NCBI RefSeq assembly: GCF_011045125.1
Contig: NZ_JAAKZF010000007.1
Location: 99,028 to 163,027, forward strand
Origin: Allomesorhizobium camelthorni
GTDB taxonomy: Bacteria; Pseudomonadota; Alphaproteobacteria; Rhizobiales; Rhizobiaceae
Length of the DNA: 64,000 bases
Reading direction: 5' to 3'
Every line of letters starts with the position of its first letter. The stretch's first letter is position 1. Below the pieces are notes generated by a model. The model was not told the origin of the DNA, made no database searches, and worked only from the letters and a program-made list of their open reading frames with translations. Below, piece after piece: positions 1 to 9,049 of the stretch. The position numbers were made by a program, and so were the translations under genes.

Positions 1-2
1 TG

Positions 3-911
3 TTTGCCCAGATCAAGAAGCGCATGGCGGCGACGCCGGGCTTCTTCGCCAGGCAGAAAGCCGCGATCCGCGGCGTCACCGAAGAGACCACGACCGGCGT
101 CAACCGGCTCTACCAGCTGCAGAAGAAGGGCCTGCTGCCCTTCCCGGCGATCAACGTCAACGATTCGGTCACCAAGTCGAAGTTCGACAACAAGTATGGC
201 TGCAAGGAATCGCTGGTCGACGGCATCCGTCGCGCAACCGACACGATGATGGCCGGCAAGGTTGCCGTGGTCTGCGGCTATGGCGACGTCGGCAAGGGCT
301 CGTCCGCCTCGCTCAAGGGCGCCGGCGCCCGCGTCAAGGTTACCGAGGTCGACCCGATCTGCGCGCTGCAGGCGGCCATGGACGGCTTCGAGGTCGTGAC
401 GCTGGAAGATGCGGCCCCAACCGCCGACATCGTCATCACCACTACGGGCAACAAGGACGTCATCACGCTCGACCACATGCGCATGATGAAAGACATGGTG
501 ATCGTCGGCAATATCGGCCATTTCGACAATGAGATTCAGGTGGCGGCGCTTCGCAACCTGAAATGGACCAACGTCAAGCCGCAGGTCGACATGATCTCCT
601 TCCCGGACGGCAAGCGGATGATCCTGCTTTCCGAGGGCCGGCTGCTCAATCTCGGCAATGCGACGGGGCATCCGAGCTTCGTCATGTCGGCATCCTTCAC
701 CAACCAGGTGCTGGCGCAGATCGAACTGTGGACCAAGCCCGGCGCCTACAAGAACGAGGTCTATGTCCTGCCCAAGCACCTCGACGAAAAGGTCGCCCGG
801 CTGCACCTCGACAAGCTCGGCGCGAAGCTTACCGAGCTCAGCGGCGAGCAGGCTGCCTATATCGGCGTGACGCAGCAGGGTCCGTTCAAGCCGGAACACT
901 ACAGATACTGA
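3..911 (+). CDS. ahcY: Adenosylhomocysteinase, C-terminal part (5' end outside window)
   Basis: This enzyme hydrolyses S-adenosylhomocysteine to adenosine and homocysteine in the methyl cycle, in the cytosol, using bound NAD. The reading frame is already open at the first base, so the N-terminal part lies outside the window. About 302 residues remain. Visible hallmarks are the NAD-binding glycine motif [10 protein letters not shown], the segment [11 protein letters not shown], and the family C-terminus KPEHYRY. A Rho-independent terminator follows closely, so this is the end of its transcription unit. The assignment is firm; only the start is missing. Confidence 0.97.
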   Translation, partial: FAQIKKRMAATPGFFARQKAAIRGVTEETTTGVNRLYQLQKKGLLPFPAINVNDSVTKSKFDNKYGCKESLVDGIRRATDTMMAGKVAVVCGYGDVGKGSSASLKGAGARVKVTEVDPICALQAAMDGFEVVTLEDAAPTADIVITTTGNKDVITLDHMRMMKDMVIVGNIGHFDNEIQVAALRNLKWTNVKPQVDMISFPDGKRMILLSEGRLLNLGNATGHPSFVMSASFTNQVLAQIELWTKPGAYKNEVYVLPKHLDEKVARLHLDKLGAKLTELSGEQAAYIGVTQQGPFKPEHYRY

Positions 912-942
912 TCTGCGTTTACCAAACTACCAGATATTGAAG

Positions 943-973
943 CCGGGCGATTGACTTTCGCCCGGTTTTTCTT
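943..973 (+). terminator. Rho-independent terminator after ahcY
   Basis: A perfect 7-bp stem CCGGGCG/CGCCCGG with a 9-base loop is followed by the T-rich run GTTTTTCTTTTT. It sits about 30 bases after the ahcY stop codon. Confidence 0.85.
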
Positions 974-1107
974 TTTGCGCCGCGGCCTTCTTCACGCCGA
1001 TTCGCCCAGACTGTATGGTGACGTGATTCGCGATGCTTCGGCTCTTGGGCGAACCGCCGGGGCATTGCCGGGCGGTCTTGAAATCGGACGGCGGAGAGGA
1101 ACAAGGC

Positions 1108-3675
1108 ATGCCGGGGGAATACCCGCGTAGAGCGGGACTGGCCGTTACCGGCGGCCGCAATGATTCACATACCGGCGCGCGGTTCGGCGGAGCATGGCCG
1201 AAGCGCCTGTTCGCGCGTTCCCCCGTTCGGCGCCTGCTCGGCGCAACCTCGCTTTCCACGCTTCTCGCCACCGATCTGGCCTTCGCGCAAACCGAAGCCG
1301 TCGTGCGCTCGTCCGGCCTCTCGGTCGGCACGGTCGAGGTGATCCAGATTTCCATGTTCGCCGGCGTGATGGGCGCGGCTCTGATCTCGGCCATCGTCCT
1401 GATCCGCGAACGGGCCCGGACATCGGCCGAGAATGTAGAGCTGCGCAACCGCATCGCCGATCTCAACGCATCGCTGCAGCGTTCCGATGCGCTCCTCAAT
1501 CTGCGCGACCAGCGTGTGGTGGTGTGGGCGTCGGAGAAGCAGAAGCCGGAACTGATCGGTGCCTTGCCGGCGGAGACCGGCGCGCCCGAGGATCGCGCGG
1601 CCTTCCTGGCCTTCGGGCGCTGGCTGATGCCGCGCTCGGCGGCAGCGCTCGACCACGCAATGGCCGGGCTGCGCGAAAGGTCCGCCGCCTTCGACCTCGT
1701 GGTCGAGACGCAAAGCGGCGCACCGCTCGAGGTCCAGGGCCGCAAGACTCCTGCCCATGTGCTGATAAAGTTCATGTCGCTGTCGGAGGCGCAGCGCAAC
1801 CAGGCGCGGCTGCGGCTGGAAAACCAGCGGCTCTCGGCCGAGCACGAGAACATGCTCGGGCTGATCGATGCGCTGAAGATGCCGTTCTGGATCCGCTCGG
1901 CCGACGGGCGGCTGAAATGGGTCAATCGCGCCTATGCGGAAGCCGTGGAGACTTCCAGCCCCGAGGCCGCGATCAGCGAAGGCAGGGAGTTTCTCGGCAC
2001 GCCGGCGCGCGAGGCGATCGCCCGCCAGCATCTGGCCACGCCGGTCTTCGAACAGAAGCTTTCGACCGTGATCGGCGGCGACCGCAAGGTCTTCACGGTC
2101 ACCAATTACGCCGGCGGCGAAGGCTCGGCCGGCATCGCCACCGACATGAGCGCCATCGAGGCGATCCGCGAGGAATACGAGCGGACCGTCCGCAGCCATG
2201 CCGACACGCTCGACCAGCTCACCACCGCGGTGGCGATTTTCGACAGCGGTCAAAAGCTGCGCTTCTTCAACCAGGCCTTCCAGAAGCTTTGGGATCTCGA
2301 TGGCGGCTTCCTGGCCAGCGCGCCGGATAATGCGCTGCTGCTCGACCGGTTGCGCAGCGAAGGCAAGATCGCCGAACAGCCGGAATGGCGGCGCTGGAAG
2401 GAAAACCTGCTTGCCGCCTATCGCGCGGTCGAGACCCAGGAGCATTGGTGGCATCTGCCCGACGGCCGCACGATCCGCGTCGTCGCCAACCCGCAGCCCA
2501 AGGGTGGCGTGACCTGGGTGTTCGAGAACCTGACCGAGAAAATGAACCTCGAAAGCCGCTACAATACGGTGGTCAGGGTGCAGGGCGAGACGCTCGACAA
2601 TCTGGCCGAAGGCGTCGCCGTGTTCGGGCCCGACGGCCGTATCAGGCTCTCGAATCCGGCCTTTACCGGCCTGTGGGGGCTGCCGGCCGACATTGTCGGC
2701 CAGAAGACGCACATATCGGCGATCCGCGCCCAGTGCGAGGCGCTCGCCAAGGACAGCCCCTGGGGCGGCTTCGTTGCGGCGGTGACCGGCTTCGACGACG
2801 AGCGGCGCGACCGGCATGGCCAGACCGAACTGGTGAACGGCACGGTGCTGCGCTACGCCGTCATCCACCTGCCCAACGGCCAGGTCATGATGACCTTCGT
2901 CGACGTGACCGACAGCGTCGCTGTCGAGCGCGCGCTGAAGGAGAAGAACGAGGCGTTGCAGAAGGCCGACCAGCTCAAGAACGATTTCGTCCAGCACGTG
3001 TCCTATGAGCTGCGCTCGCCGCTAACCAACATTATCGGTTTCACCGAGCTCTTGTCGTTGGCCGCCACCGGGCCGCTGGCGCCGCGCCAGCGCGAATATG
3101 TCGAGCATATCGGCTCGTCGTCATCCGTGCTGCTCACCATCGTCAACGACATTCTCGACCTCGCCACCGTCGACGCCGGCATCATGGAGCTGGAGATAGC
3201 CGAGGTTCGTATCGACCAGACCATCGCGGCGGCGGCCGAACTTGTGTCCGACCGGCTGGAGGAGCATTCGATCCGGCTTGAGATCGACGCGGCCGGCGCG
3301 CCGAAGACCTTCCACGGCGACGAGACCCGCATCCGCCAGATACTGTATAATCTGTTGAGCAACGCCGTGAACTATGCGCCCGAGGCGAGCACGATCACGC
3401 TTTCCTGCCGGCAGTTGCCGCATGGGGTCGAATTTTCCGTGCATGACGACGGGCCGGGCATGCCGCCCGAAATCCTCGACACGGTGTTCCGGCGCTTCGA
3501 GCCGCGGGTCAATGGCGGCAGGCGGCGCGGCGCCGGGCTCGGCCTGTCTATCGTCAAGAGCTTCGTCGAACTGCATGGCGGCAAGGTGCGCATCGACACC
3601 GGCCGGGACCGCGGCACCACCGTGGCTTGCGAGTTTCCGGCAGCACCGAGCGGCGTCCGCGCCGCGGCGGAGTAG
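1108..3675 (+). CDS. divL: DivL-like PAS-domain histidine-kinase homologue with Tyr at the phosphoacceptor site
   Basis: This is a membrane-anchored PAS/kinase protein of 855 residues. In Caulobacter, DivL is a pseudokinase that signals from DivK to CckA and so controls CtrA and cell-cycle asymmetry. A hydrophobic segment lies near residues 75-100, a coiled-coil-like stretch follows, then about three PAS-like regions (residues 240-600). The dimerisation box reads HVSYELRSPL, with Tyr633 where histidine kinases have His; this is the DivL signature. The ATPase domain is intact: N box NLLSNAVNYAPE (about 747), DDGPGMPP (about 780) and GAGLGLSIV (about 808). The frame extends 25 codons further upstream, but ATG 1108 follows GGAGAGGA and fits better. 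It sits directly upstream of tsaE. Identification as DivL rests on the Tyr substitution and architecture. Confidence 0.85.
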   Translation: MPGEYPRRAGLAVTGGRNDSHTGARFGGAWPKRLFARSPVRRLLGATSLSTLLATDLAFAQTEAVVRSSGLSVGTVEVIQISMFAGVMGAALISAIVLIRERARTSAENVELRNRIADLNASLQRSDALLNLRDQRVVVWASEKQKPELIGALPAETGAPEDRAAFLAFGRWLMPRSAAALDHAMAGLRERSAAFDLVVETQSGAPLEVQGRKTPAHVLIKFMSLSEAQRNQARLRLENQRLSAEHENMLGLIDALKMPFWIRSADGRLKWVNRAYAEAVETSSPEAAISEGREFLGTPAREAIARQHLATPVFEQKLSTVIGGDRKVFTVTNYAGGEGSAGIATDMSAIEAIREEYERTVRSHADTLDQLTTAVAIFDSGQKLRFFNQAFQKLWDLDGGFLASAPDNALLLDRLRSEGKIAEQPEWRRWKENLLAAYRAVETQEHWWHLPDGRTIRVVANPQPKGGVTWVFENLTEKMNLESRYNTVVRVQGETLDNLAEGVAVFGPDGRIRLSNPAFTGLWGLPADIVGQKTHISAIRAQCEALAKDSPWGGFVAAVTGFDDERRDRHGQTELVNGTVLRYAVIHLPNGQVMMTFVDVTDSVAVERALKEKNEALQKADQLKNDFVQHVSYELRSPLTNIIGFTELLSLAATGPLAPRQREYVEHIGSSSSVLLTIVNDILDLATVDAGIMELEIAEVRIDQTIAAAAELVSDRLEEHSIRLEIDAAGAPKTFHGDETRIRQILYNLLSNAVNYAPEASTITLSCRQLPHGVEFSVHDDGPGMPPEILDTVFRRFEPRVNGGRRRGAGLGLSIVKSFVELHGGKVRIDTGRDRGTTVACEFPAAPSGVRAAAE

Positions 3676-3684
3676 TGCTGCCTG

Positions 3685-5193
3685 ATGGATTTTTCGACCC
3701 TTGAGCGGTTCCTCCCCGACGAGCGTGCGACGACCATGCTTGGCGCGGATCTGGCTCTGGCCTTGCGCGCCGGCGATGTGCTGGCGCTCGAAGGCGATCT
3801 CGGGGCGGGCAAGACGACGCTGGCGCGCGGACTGATCCGGGCGCTGGCCGGCGACCCGGAGCTGGAGGTGCCGAGCCCCACCTTCACCCTTGTGCAGGCC
3901 TATGAGGGCCGCATTCCGGTCCATCATTTCGATCTTTACCGGCTGGCCTCGGCGGCCGAGCTTAACGAACTGGGTTTCGACGACGCGGTCGCTCAGGGTG
4001 CGGCCCTGGTCGAATGGCCTGATCGGGCGGTAGGCCGCCTGCCGGAAAGCGCCGTTCATGTCGAACTCACCCATCAGGACGCCGGCCGGCTTGCCCGGAT
4101 TACCGGCAAAGGCGCTGCCATCGAGCGCATCGGCCGCTCGCTCGCTGCGCGCGATTTTCTGGCGCAGTCAGGCCATGGTGGTGCGCAGCGGAAATACTTC
4201 ACCGGCGACGCATCGGCGCGCTCCTACGAGATAGTCGATGGCAATGGCCAGCCACAGCTGGTGCTGATGAACTCGCCCAAGCTGGTGCTCGGCCCGCCCG
4301 TCCGCGACGGCAAACCCTATGCCGAGATCGCCCACACGGCGCAGTCCGTCTCGGCTTTCGTCGCCATCGACCGCGCGCTGAAGGCAGGGGGCGTGGCGGT
4401 TCCCGAAATTTTCGCCGCCGATCTCAAACAGGGCTTTCTGCTGATCGAGCATCTCGGCTCCGGCAGCTTTCTTGACGCCGGAAAGCCGGTGGCGGCGCGC
4501 TATGCCGCGGCGGCCGAACTGCTCGCCATGATGCATGGCCGGAAATGGCCAAGCCGTATGGAAGCGGCGAAGGGCGTGCACCATGTCGTTCCGCCTTTCG
4601 ACCAAGATGCCATGATGATCGAGGCCGAACTGCTGGTCGACTGGTATATTCCGTTCGTAACCGGTAAGCCGGCTAATGATGAGGTTCGCGCAGGTTTCAA
4701 GGAAGCGTGGCGCGAAATCTTCGGGCGACTGGAAGACGCGGAAAAGACGCTGATGTTACGGGATTTCCACTCGCCGAACCTGATCTGGCAGGCTGAACGC
4801 CACGGTCACGACCGCATCGGCGTACTCGATTTCCAGGATGCGCTGATCGGGCCGTCGGCCTATGATCTGGCATCGCTGGCCATGGATGCGCGCGTGACCG
4901 TTTCGCCTGAAATCGAGCATTCGACCTACGACGCCTACGTCGCCGCGCGCCGATCGGCGGGTCCGTTCGACGAGGCGGGCTTCAGCGAAGCCTATGCGGC
5001 GATGGCGGCGCAGCGCAATTCCAAGATCCTCGGCATTTTCGTGCGTCTTAACGAGCGCGACGGCAAGCCGGACTATCTGCGCCATCTACCGCGCATCCGC
5101 GACTACCTCAGCCGGGCTCTCGCGCATCCGGCGCTTGCCGGGCTCAAGGATTTCTACAGCCGCAACGGCCTGCTTGGAGATACCGCGGAATGA
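3685..5193 (+). CDS. tsaE: TsaE ATPase fused to AmgK-type sugar kinase
   Basis: Two enzymes are encoded in one 502-residue chain. Residues 1 to about 150 are TsaE (YjeE), the ATPase of the complex making threonylcarbamoyl-A37 on tRNA; the P-loop GDLGAGKTT is at 38-46. The rest is an aminoglycoside-phosphotransferase-fold kinase like AmgK, which phosphorylates the anomeric position of N-acetylmuramate or N-acetylglucosamine in cell-wall recycling. Its catalytic loop RDFHSPN is near residue 358 and the metal-binding DFQDA near 382. The stop overlaps the start of the MurU-like gene, whose product would use the AmgK product, so the context supports the kinase assignment. Stand-alone TsaE is about 150 residues. 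The fusion is directly visible as one uninterrupted frame; substrate choice is inferred. Confidence 0.9.
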   Translation: MDFSTLERFLPDERATTMLGADLALALRAGDVLALEGDLGAGKTTLARGLIRALAGDPELEVPSPTFTLVQAYEGRIPVHHFDLYRLASAAELNELGFDDAVAQGAALVEWPDRAVGRLPESAVHVELTHQDAGRLARITGKGAAIERIGRSLAARDFLAQSGHGGAQRKYFTGDASARSYEIVDGNGQPQLVLMNSPKLVLGPPVRDGKPYAEIAHTAQSVSAFVAIDRALKAGGVAVPEIFAADLKQGFLLIEHLGSGSFLDAGKPVAARYAAAAELLAMMHGRKWPSRMEAAKGVHHVVPPFDQDAMMIEAELLVDWYIPFVTGKPANDEVRAGFKEAWREIFGRLEDAEKTLMLRDFHSPNLIWQAERHGHDRIGVLDFQDALIGPSAYDLASLAMDARVTVSPEIEHSTYDAYVAARRSAGPFDEAGFSEAYAAMAAQRNSKILGIFVRLNERDGKPDYLRHLPRIRDYLSRALAHPALAGLKDFYSRNGLLGDTAE

Positions 5194-5918
5194 ACGGCGC
5201 GCCTGATACCGCGATGGTCCTCGCCGCCGGCCTCGGTATCCGCATGCGGCCGATCACCGCCACAAAGCCGAAGCCGCTGATCGAGGTCGCCGGCAAGTCT
5301 CTGCTCGACTGGGGCCTGGACAGCCTGGCCGAAGTCGGCGTCGCCAAGGCCGTCGTCAACGTCCACTATTTGCCCGAACAGATCGTCGCCCATGTAAGCC
5401 GGCGGCAGAAGCCGAGGATCGTCATTTCCGATGAAAGCGAGGCGCTGCTCGATTCGGCCGGCGGCATCGTCAAGGCGCTGCCGGAGCTCGGGCCAAAACC
5501 CTTCTACGTCGTCAACGCCGATACCTTCTGGGTCGATGAGGCGGAATCGAATCTCGGCAGGCTGGCTGCGGCGTGGGATGCGTCGAAGATGGACATGCTG
5601 CTGATGCTCGCCGACCTGCGATCGGCCACCGGCCATAGCGGCGGCACGGATTTCCTGGTCGCGCCCGATGGCCGCCTGTCCCGCGCCGGCGGCGACCCAT
5701 CCGGCCTGATCTATGCCGGGGCGGCGATCGTACACCCCGGGATCTTTGCCGGCGCAGCAATCGCGAAACAGTCGCTCAATCTCTATTTCGACCGTGCCAT
5801 CGCGGCGGGCCGGCTGTTCGGTCTGCGCATGAATGGCAGCTGGATCACGGTCGGCACCCCGGACGCGATCGCGCCGGCCGAGGCGGCTGTCGCGCGGGCT
5901 CAAGTGGTCGGCGCATGA
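5190..5918 (+). CDS. murU: Sugar-1-phosphate nucleotidyltransferase, MurU-like
   Basis: This is a 242-residue nucleotidyltransferase expected to convert N-acetylmuramate-1-phosphate and UTP to UDP-N-acetylmuramate, completing the recycling bypass begun by AmgK. The N-terminal signature LAAGLGIRMRPITATKPKPL begins at residue 11. Metal-binding NAD(T) is at about residue 110 in VVNADTFW, and the C-terminal part holds GTPDAIAPAE. The start overlaps the preceding stop by four bases (ATGA) and the end overlaps addB in the same way, so tsaE-amgK, murU and addB are translationally coupled. The general fold is certain; MurU specificity rests on the AmgK neighbour. Other NDP-sugar pyrophosphorylases are the alternative. 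Confidence 0.85.
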   Translation: MNGAPDTAMVLAAGLGIRMRPITATKPKPLIEVAGKSLLDWGLDSLAEVGVAKAVVNVHYLPEQIVAHVSRRQKPRIVISDESEALLDSAGGIVKALPELGPKPFYVVNADTFWVDEAESNLGRLAAAWDASKMDMLLMLADLRSATGHSGGTDFLVAPDGRLSRAGGDPSGLIYAGAAIVHPGIFAGAAIAKQSLNLYFDRAIAAGRLFGLRMNGSWITVGTPDAIAPAEAAVARAQVVGA

Positions 5919-8900
5919 CCGGCGGCGGAAAGCCGCCGCGGGTGTTTTCAATCCCGCCCGGCGTCGCCTTCCTGCCGACCATGGCCGAGGCGCTGAATGG
6001 CGGCCGGCTCGTGCCCGGCTTCCGCTTCGACGGCGATCCTCTGGATCTGGCCGATGTGACGATCTACGTGCCGACCCGCCGCGCCGCACGCGAGCTGCGG
6101 GGCGTGTTCGTCGACATGGCCGGCGGGCGCTCGGCGATCCTGCCGGTGATCCGGCCGCTCGGCGAATTCGACGAGGACGAGGCGATCTTTGCTCCCGGAA
6201 GCGCCGGCGCGATCGATCTTTTGCCGCCGATCGCGCCGGCCGACCGGCTGCTGCTGCTCGCGCCGATGGTGCGCGCCTGGAAGCGCCGCCTGCCCGCACA
6301 TGTCGCGGCCCTGTTCGAAGAAGACATCGTCGTGCCGGCGTCGACCGCCGACGCCATCTGGCTGGCGCGCGACCTCGCCGCACTGATGGACGAGATCGAG
6401 ACAGAGGGTTCGGACTGGAAGAAGCTCGGCGAACTGGTTTCCGGCGACCTTGCCAATTGGTGGCAGGTGACGCTCGATTTCCTCGAAATCGTCACCTCGG
6501 CGTGGCCGGCGCTGCTCGCCGAGCGCGGGCAGTCGAACCCGGCCGCGCATCGAAGCGCGTTGATCCGGCTGGAGGCTGAGCGGCTGCGGCAAAATCCGCC
6601 CGCCGGCCCGGTGATAGCGGCCGGCTCCACCGGCTCCATTCCAGCAACCGCCGAGCTGCTGTCGGCGATCGCCCGGTTGCCGAACGGCGCCGTGGTGCTG
6701 CCCGGATTGGATAAGTCGCTCGACGAGCGGTCCTGGGCGATCATCTCGGACCTCGTGCCCCAAGCGTCGGTTCTAGGCCACCCGCAATACGGCCTGGCAA
6801 AGCTCCTGCAGAAGATCGGCATCCTGCGTGCCGATGTCGACGAGATAGGCTCGCCCAAAAAGGCGATGTCGGACCGCGCGGCTCTGGTCGGCGAGGCTCT
6901 AAGGCCGGCCGAAACCACCGACGACTGGGCCGGGCGGCGCATCGCCATGAATTCCGGCGAATTGGCCGACGCGCTCTCCGGTGTGACGCTCCTGGAAGCC
7001 GCCAATGAGCGGGACGAGGCGGCGGCCATCGCGGTCGCGCTGAAGGCAGCCGTCGAGGCGCCGGGCCGCACCGCCGCGCTGGTCACCGGCGACAGGAACC
7101 TGGCGCGTCGGGTCTCGGCCGAACTGCTGCGCTTCGGCGTGCGCGCCGACGATTCCGGCGGCGTCCCGCTCGCCAACACCGCGCCCGGAGCGCTGTTGCG
7201 CCTGCTGGTCAAGGCGGCGTTCAGCCCTGGCGATCCGCTGTCGCTGCTGTCGCTGCTCAAGCATCCGCTGATCTCGCTCGGGCTGGAGCGGAGCTCTGTC
7301 AGGGCGGCGGTGGAAACGATCGAGCTGGTCGCGCTGCGCGGCGGCACGGGCAGGCCGGACATTCATGAGCTGGTTGATTTGTTCGACGTGCGGCTTGCCG
7401 GTTTGGCCAGCCAGAACAGGCAGCCGGCCTGGTTCGGCCGCTTGAGCGAGCGGCGCATCAACGCGGCGCGCAGCGTGTTGCGGCGGCTCGCCGAAGCCAT
7501 CGCACCGCTTGCTCCATTCCGGGAGGCCGGCGAGGTCGAACTGACGGCGATCATGCGCGCCACTGCGATGGCGCTCGAAAATTTCGCGCGCGGTCCCGGA
7601 GGCGGAAATGACACGCTCTATGCCGGCGACGCCGGCGAAAAGCTTGCCGAATTGCTGCGCGGGCTGGTCGCCTCGACGGCGTCGCTCACTTTCGACGCGG
7701 CGGAATGGCCGGACGTGCTGGAGGCGCTGCTTGCGCCCGAGATCGTCAAGCCGGCTCACGCAACCGACAGCCGCATCTCGATCTGGGGCGCTCTTGAAGC
7801 CCGGCTGCAGTCGGTCGACACGCTGGTCGTCGGCGGTCTGAACGAAGGCATCTGGCCGCGCAAGCCGCAGGCCGACCGTTTCATGTCGCGCGTCATGAAG
7901 ACCGGCATCGACCTCGAACCGCCGGAGCGCCGGATCGGCCAGTCGGCGCATGATTTCCAGATGGCGATGGGAACGGAAGACATAATCCTGTCGCGCTCGG
8001 CGCGTTCGGGCGACGCGCCCGCCGTTCCGTCGCGCTGGCTGCAGCGCCTGCTGGCCTTCGCCGGACCCGATCAGGCCGGGATCATGCGCGCGCGGGGCGC
8101 AGCCCTGCTCGACTGGGCGCGGGCGCTCGATGCCGGCGCGCCGGTCAGATTCGCCAAACGGCCCGCGCCGAAGCCGCCGCTCGACATTCGTCCGCGTCAT
8201 TTTTCCGTGACCGAGATCGAGACGCTGCGGCGCGATCCCTACGCCATCTATGCGCGCAAGATACTCAGCCTCGCGCCGATCGATCCGCTGGTGCGCGACC
8301 CCGGCGCGGCCGAACGCGGAACGCTGTTCCACAAGATACTTCACCGCTTTTCCGAAACGGTTGCAGATCCGCGCAACGAAGAAGCTTACAAGCTGCTTAT
8401 CGAGGCTGGCCGCGAGAGCTTTGCCGAGTGCGCGCTGCCGGAGGACGTCGAGGCCATATGGTGGCCGCGCTTCATGAAGATGGCTGCGGAATTCATCGCC
8501 TGGGAGCGCAGCCGCGCCGCGAACGTGGTCAGCCGCCATCCGGAGGCGCGTGCCGAAGCAATGCAGGTCGGCGGCTCGGGCGTGACGCTGTCGGGCTACG
8601 CCGATCGCATCGACCTGCTGCCGGCCGGCATGGCAGACATTATCGACTACAAGACCGGCTCCTCGCCGTCGAAAATGCAGGCGCACACTTTGCTTGCGCC
8701 GCAGCTGGCGCTGGAGGGCGCGCTGCTGCAGCGCGGCGCGTTCCGGGAACTCGGCAGCCGTACGCCGGCGGAACTCGCATTCGTGCGGCTGAAAGCCAAC
8801 GGCCTGGTGCTTGAGGAATCGATCCTGCGGGTCAACGGGACGCCCAAGTCCGGCCCGGCGCTTTCGCAGGAAGCCTGGGAGCGGCTTGAGGCGCTGCTGG

Positions 8901-9049
8901 AGCACTACAACAATCTTGAAGCCGGCTATCTTTCGCGGGCGCTGCCATTCCGGGAAGGCGAGACCGACGGCGACTACGATCATCTTGCGCGGGTCCTGGA
9001 GTGGTCGGCCGGCGGCGACGGGCCGGACGATCTGGACACCGGCGAATGA
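5915..9049 (+). CDS. addB: AddB, subunit of AddAB helicase-nuclease
   Basis: This 1044-residue protein is the AddB subunit of the AddAB enzyme, the alphaproteobacterial counterpart of RecBCD. AddAB processes double-strand DNA ends for RecA-dependent repair. The N-terminal part has the degenerate helicase-like fold (VPTRRAARELRG). The C-terminal part carries a RecB-like nuclease motif GYADRIDLLP...IIDYKTGSS, residues 890-920, with the Asp and Lys of the active site. It overlaps murU upstream and addA downstream by four bases each. Length and gene order match the alphaproteobacterial addB-addA pair. Confidence 0.95.
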   Translation: MTGGGKPPRVFSIPPGVAFLPTMAEALNGGRLVPGFRFDGDPLDLADVTIYVPTRRAARELRGVFVDMAGGRSAILPVIRPLGEFDEDEAIFAPGSAGAIDLLPPIAPADRLLLLAPMVRAWKRRLPAHVAALFEEDIVVPASTADAIWLARDLAALMDEIETEGSDWKKLGELVSGDLANWWQVTLDFLEIVTSAWPALLAERGQSNPAAHRSALIRLEAERLRQNPPAGPVIAAGSTGSIPATAELLSAIARLPNGAVVLPGLDKSLDERSWAIISDLVPQASVLGHPQYGLAKLLQKIGILRADVDEIGSPKKAMSDRAALVGEALRPAETTDDWAGRRIAMNSGELADALSGVTLLEAANERDEAAAIAVALKAAVEAPGRTAALVTGDRNLARRVSAELLRFGVRADDSGGVPLANTAPGALLRLLVKAAFSPGDPLSLLSLLKHPLISLGLERSSVRAAVETIELVALRGGTGRPDIHELVDLFDVRLAGLASQNRQPAWFGRLSERRINAARSVLRRLAEAIAPLAPFREAGEVELTAIMRATAMALENFARGPGGGNDTLYAGDAGEKLAELLRGLVASTASLTFDAAEWPDVLEALLAPEIVKPAHATDSRISIWGALEARLQSVDTLVVGGLNEGIWPRKPQADRFMSRVMKTGIDLEPPERRIGQSAHDFQMAMGTEDIILSRSARSGDAPAVPSRWLQRLLAFAGPDQAGIMRARGAALLDWARALDAGAPVRFAKRPAPKPPLDIRPRHFSVTEIETLRRDPYAIYARKILSLAPIDPLVRDPGAAERGTLFHKILHRFSETVADPRNEEAYKLLIEAGRESFAECALPEDVEAIWWPRFMKMAAEFIAWERSRAANVVSRHPEARAEAMQVGGSGVTLSGYADRIDLLPAGMADIIDYKTGSSPSKMQAHTLLAPQLALEGALLQRGAFRELGSRTPAELAFVRLKANGLVLEESILRVNGTPKSGPALSQEAWERLEALLEHYNNLEAGYLSRALPFREGETDGDYDHLARVLEWSAGGDGPDDLDTGE

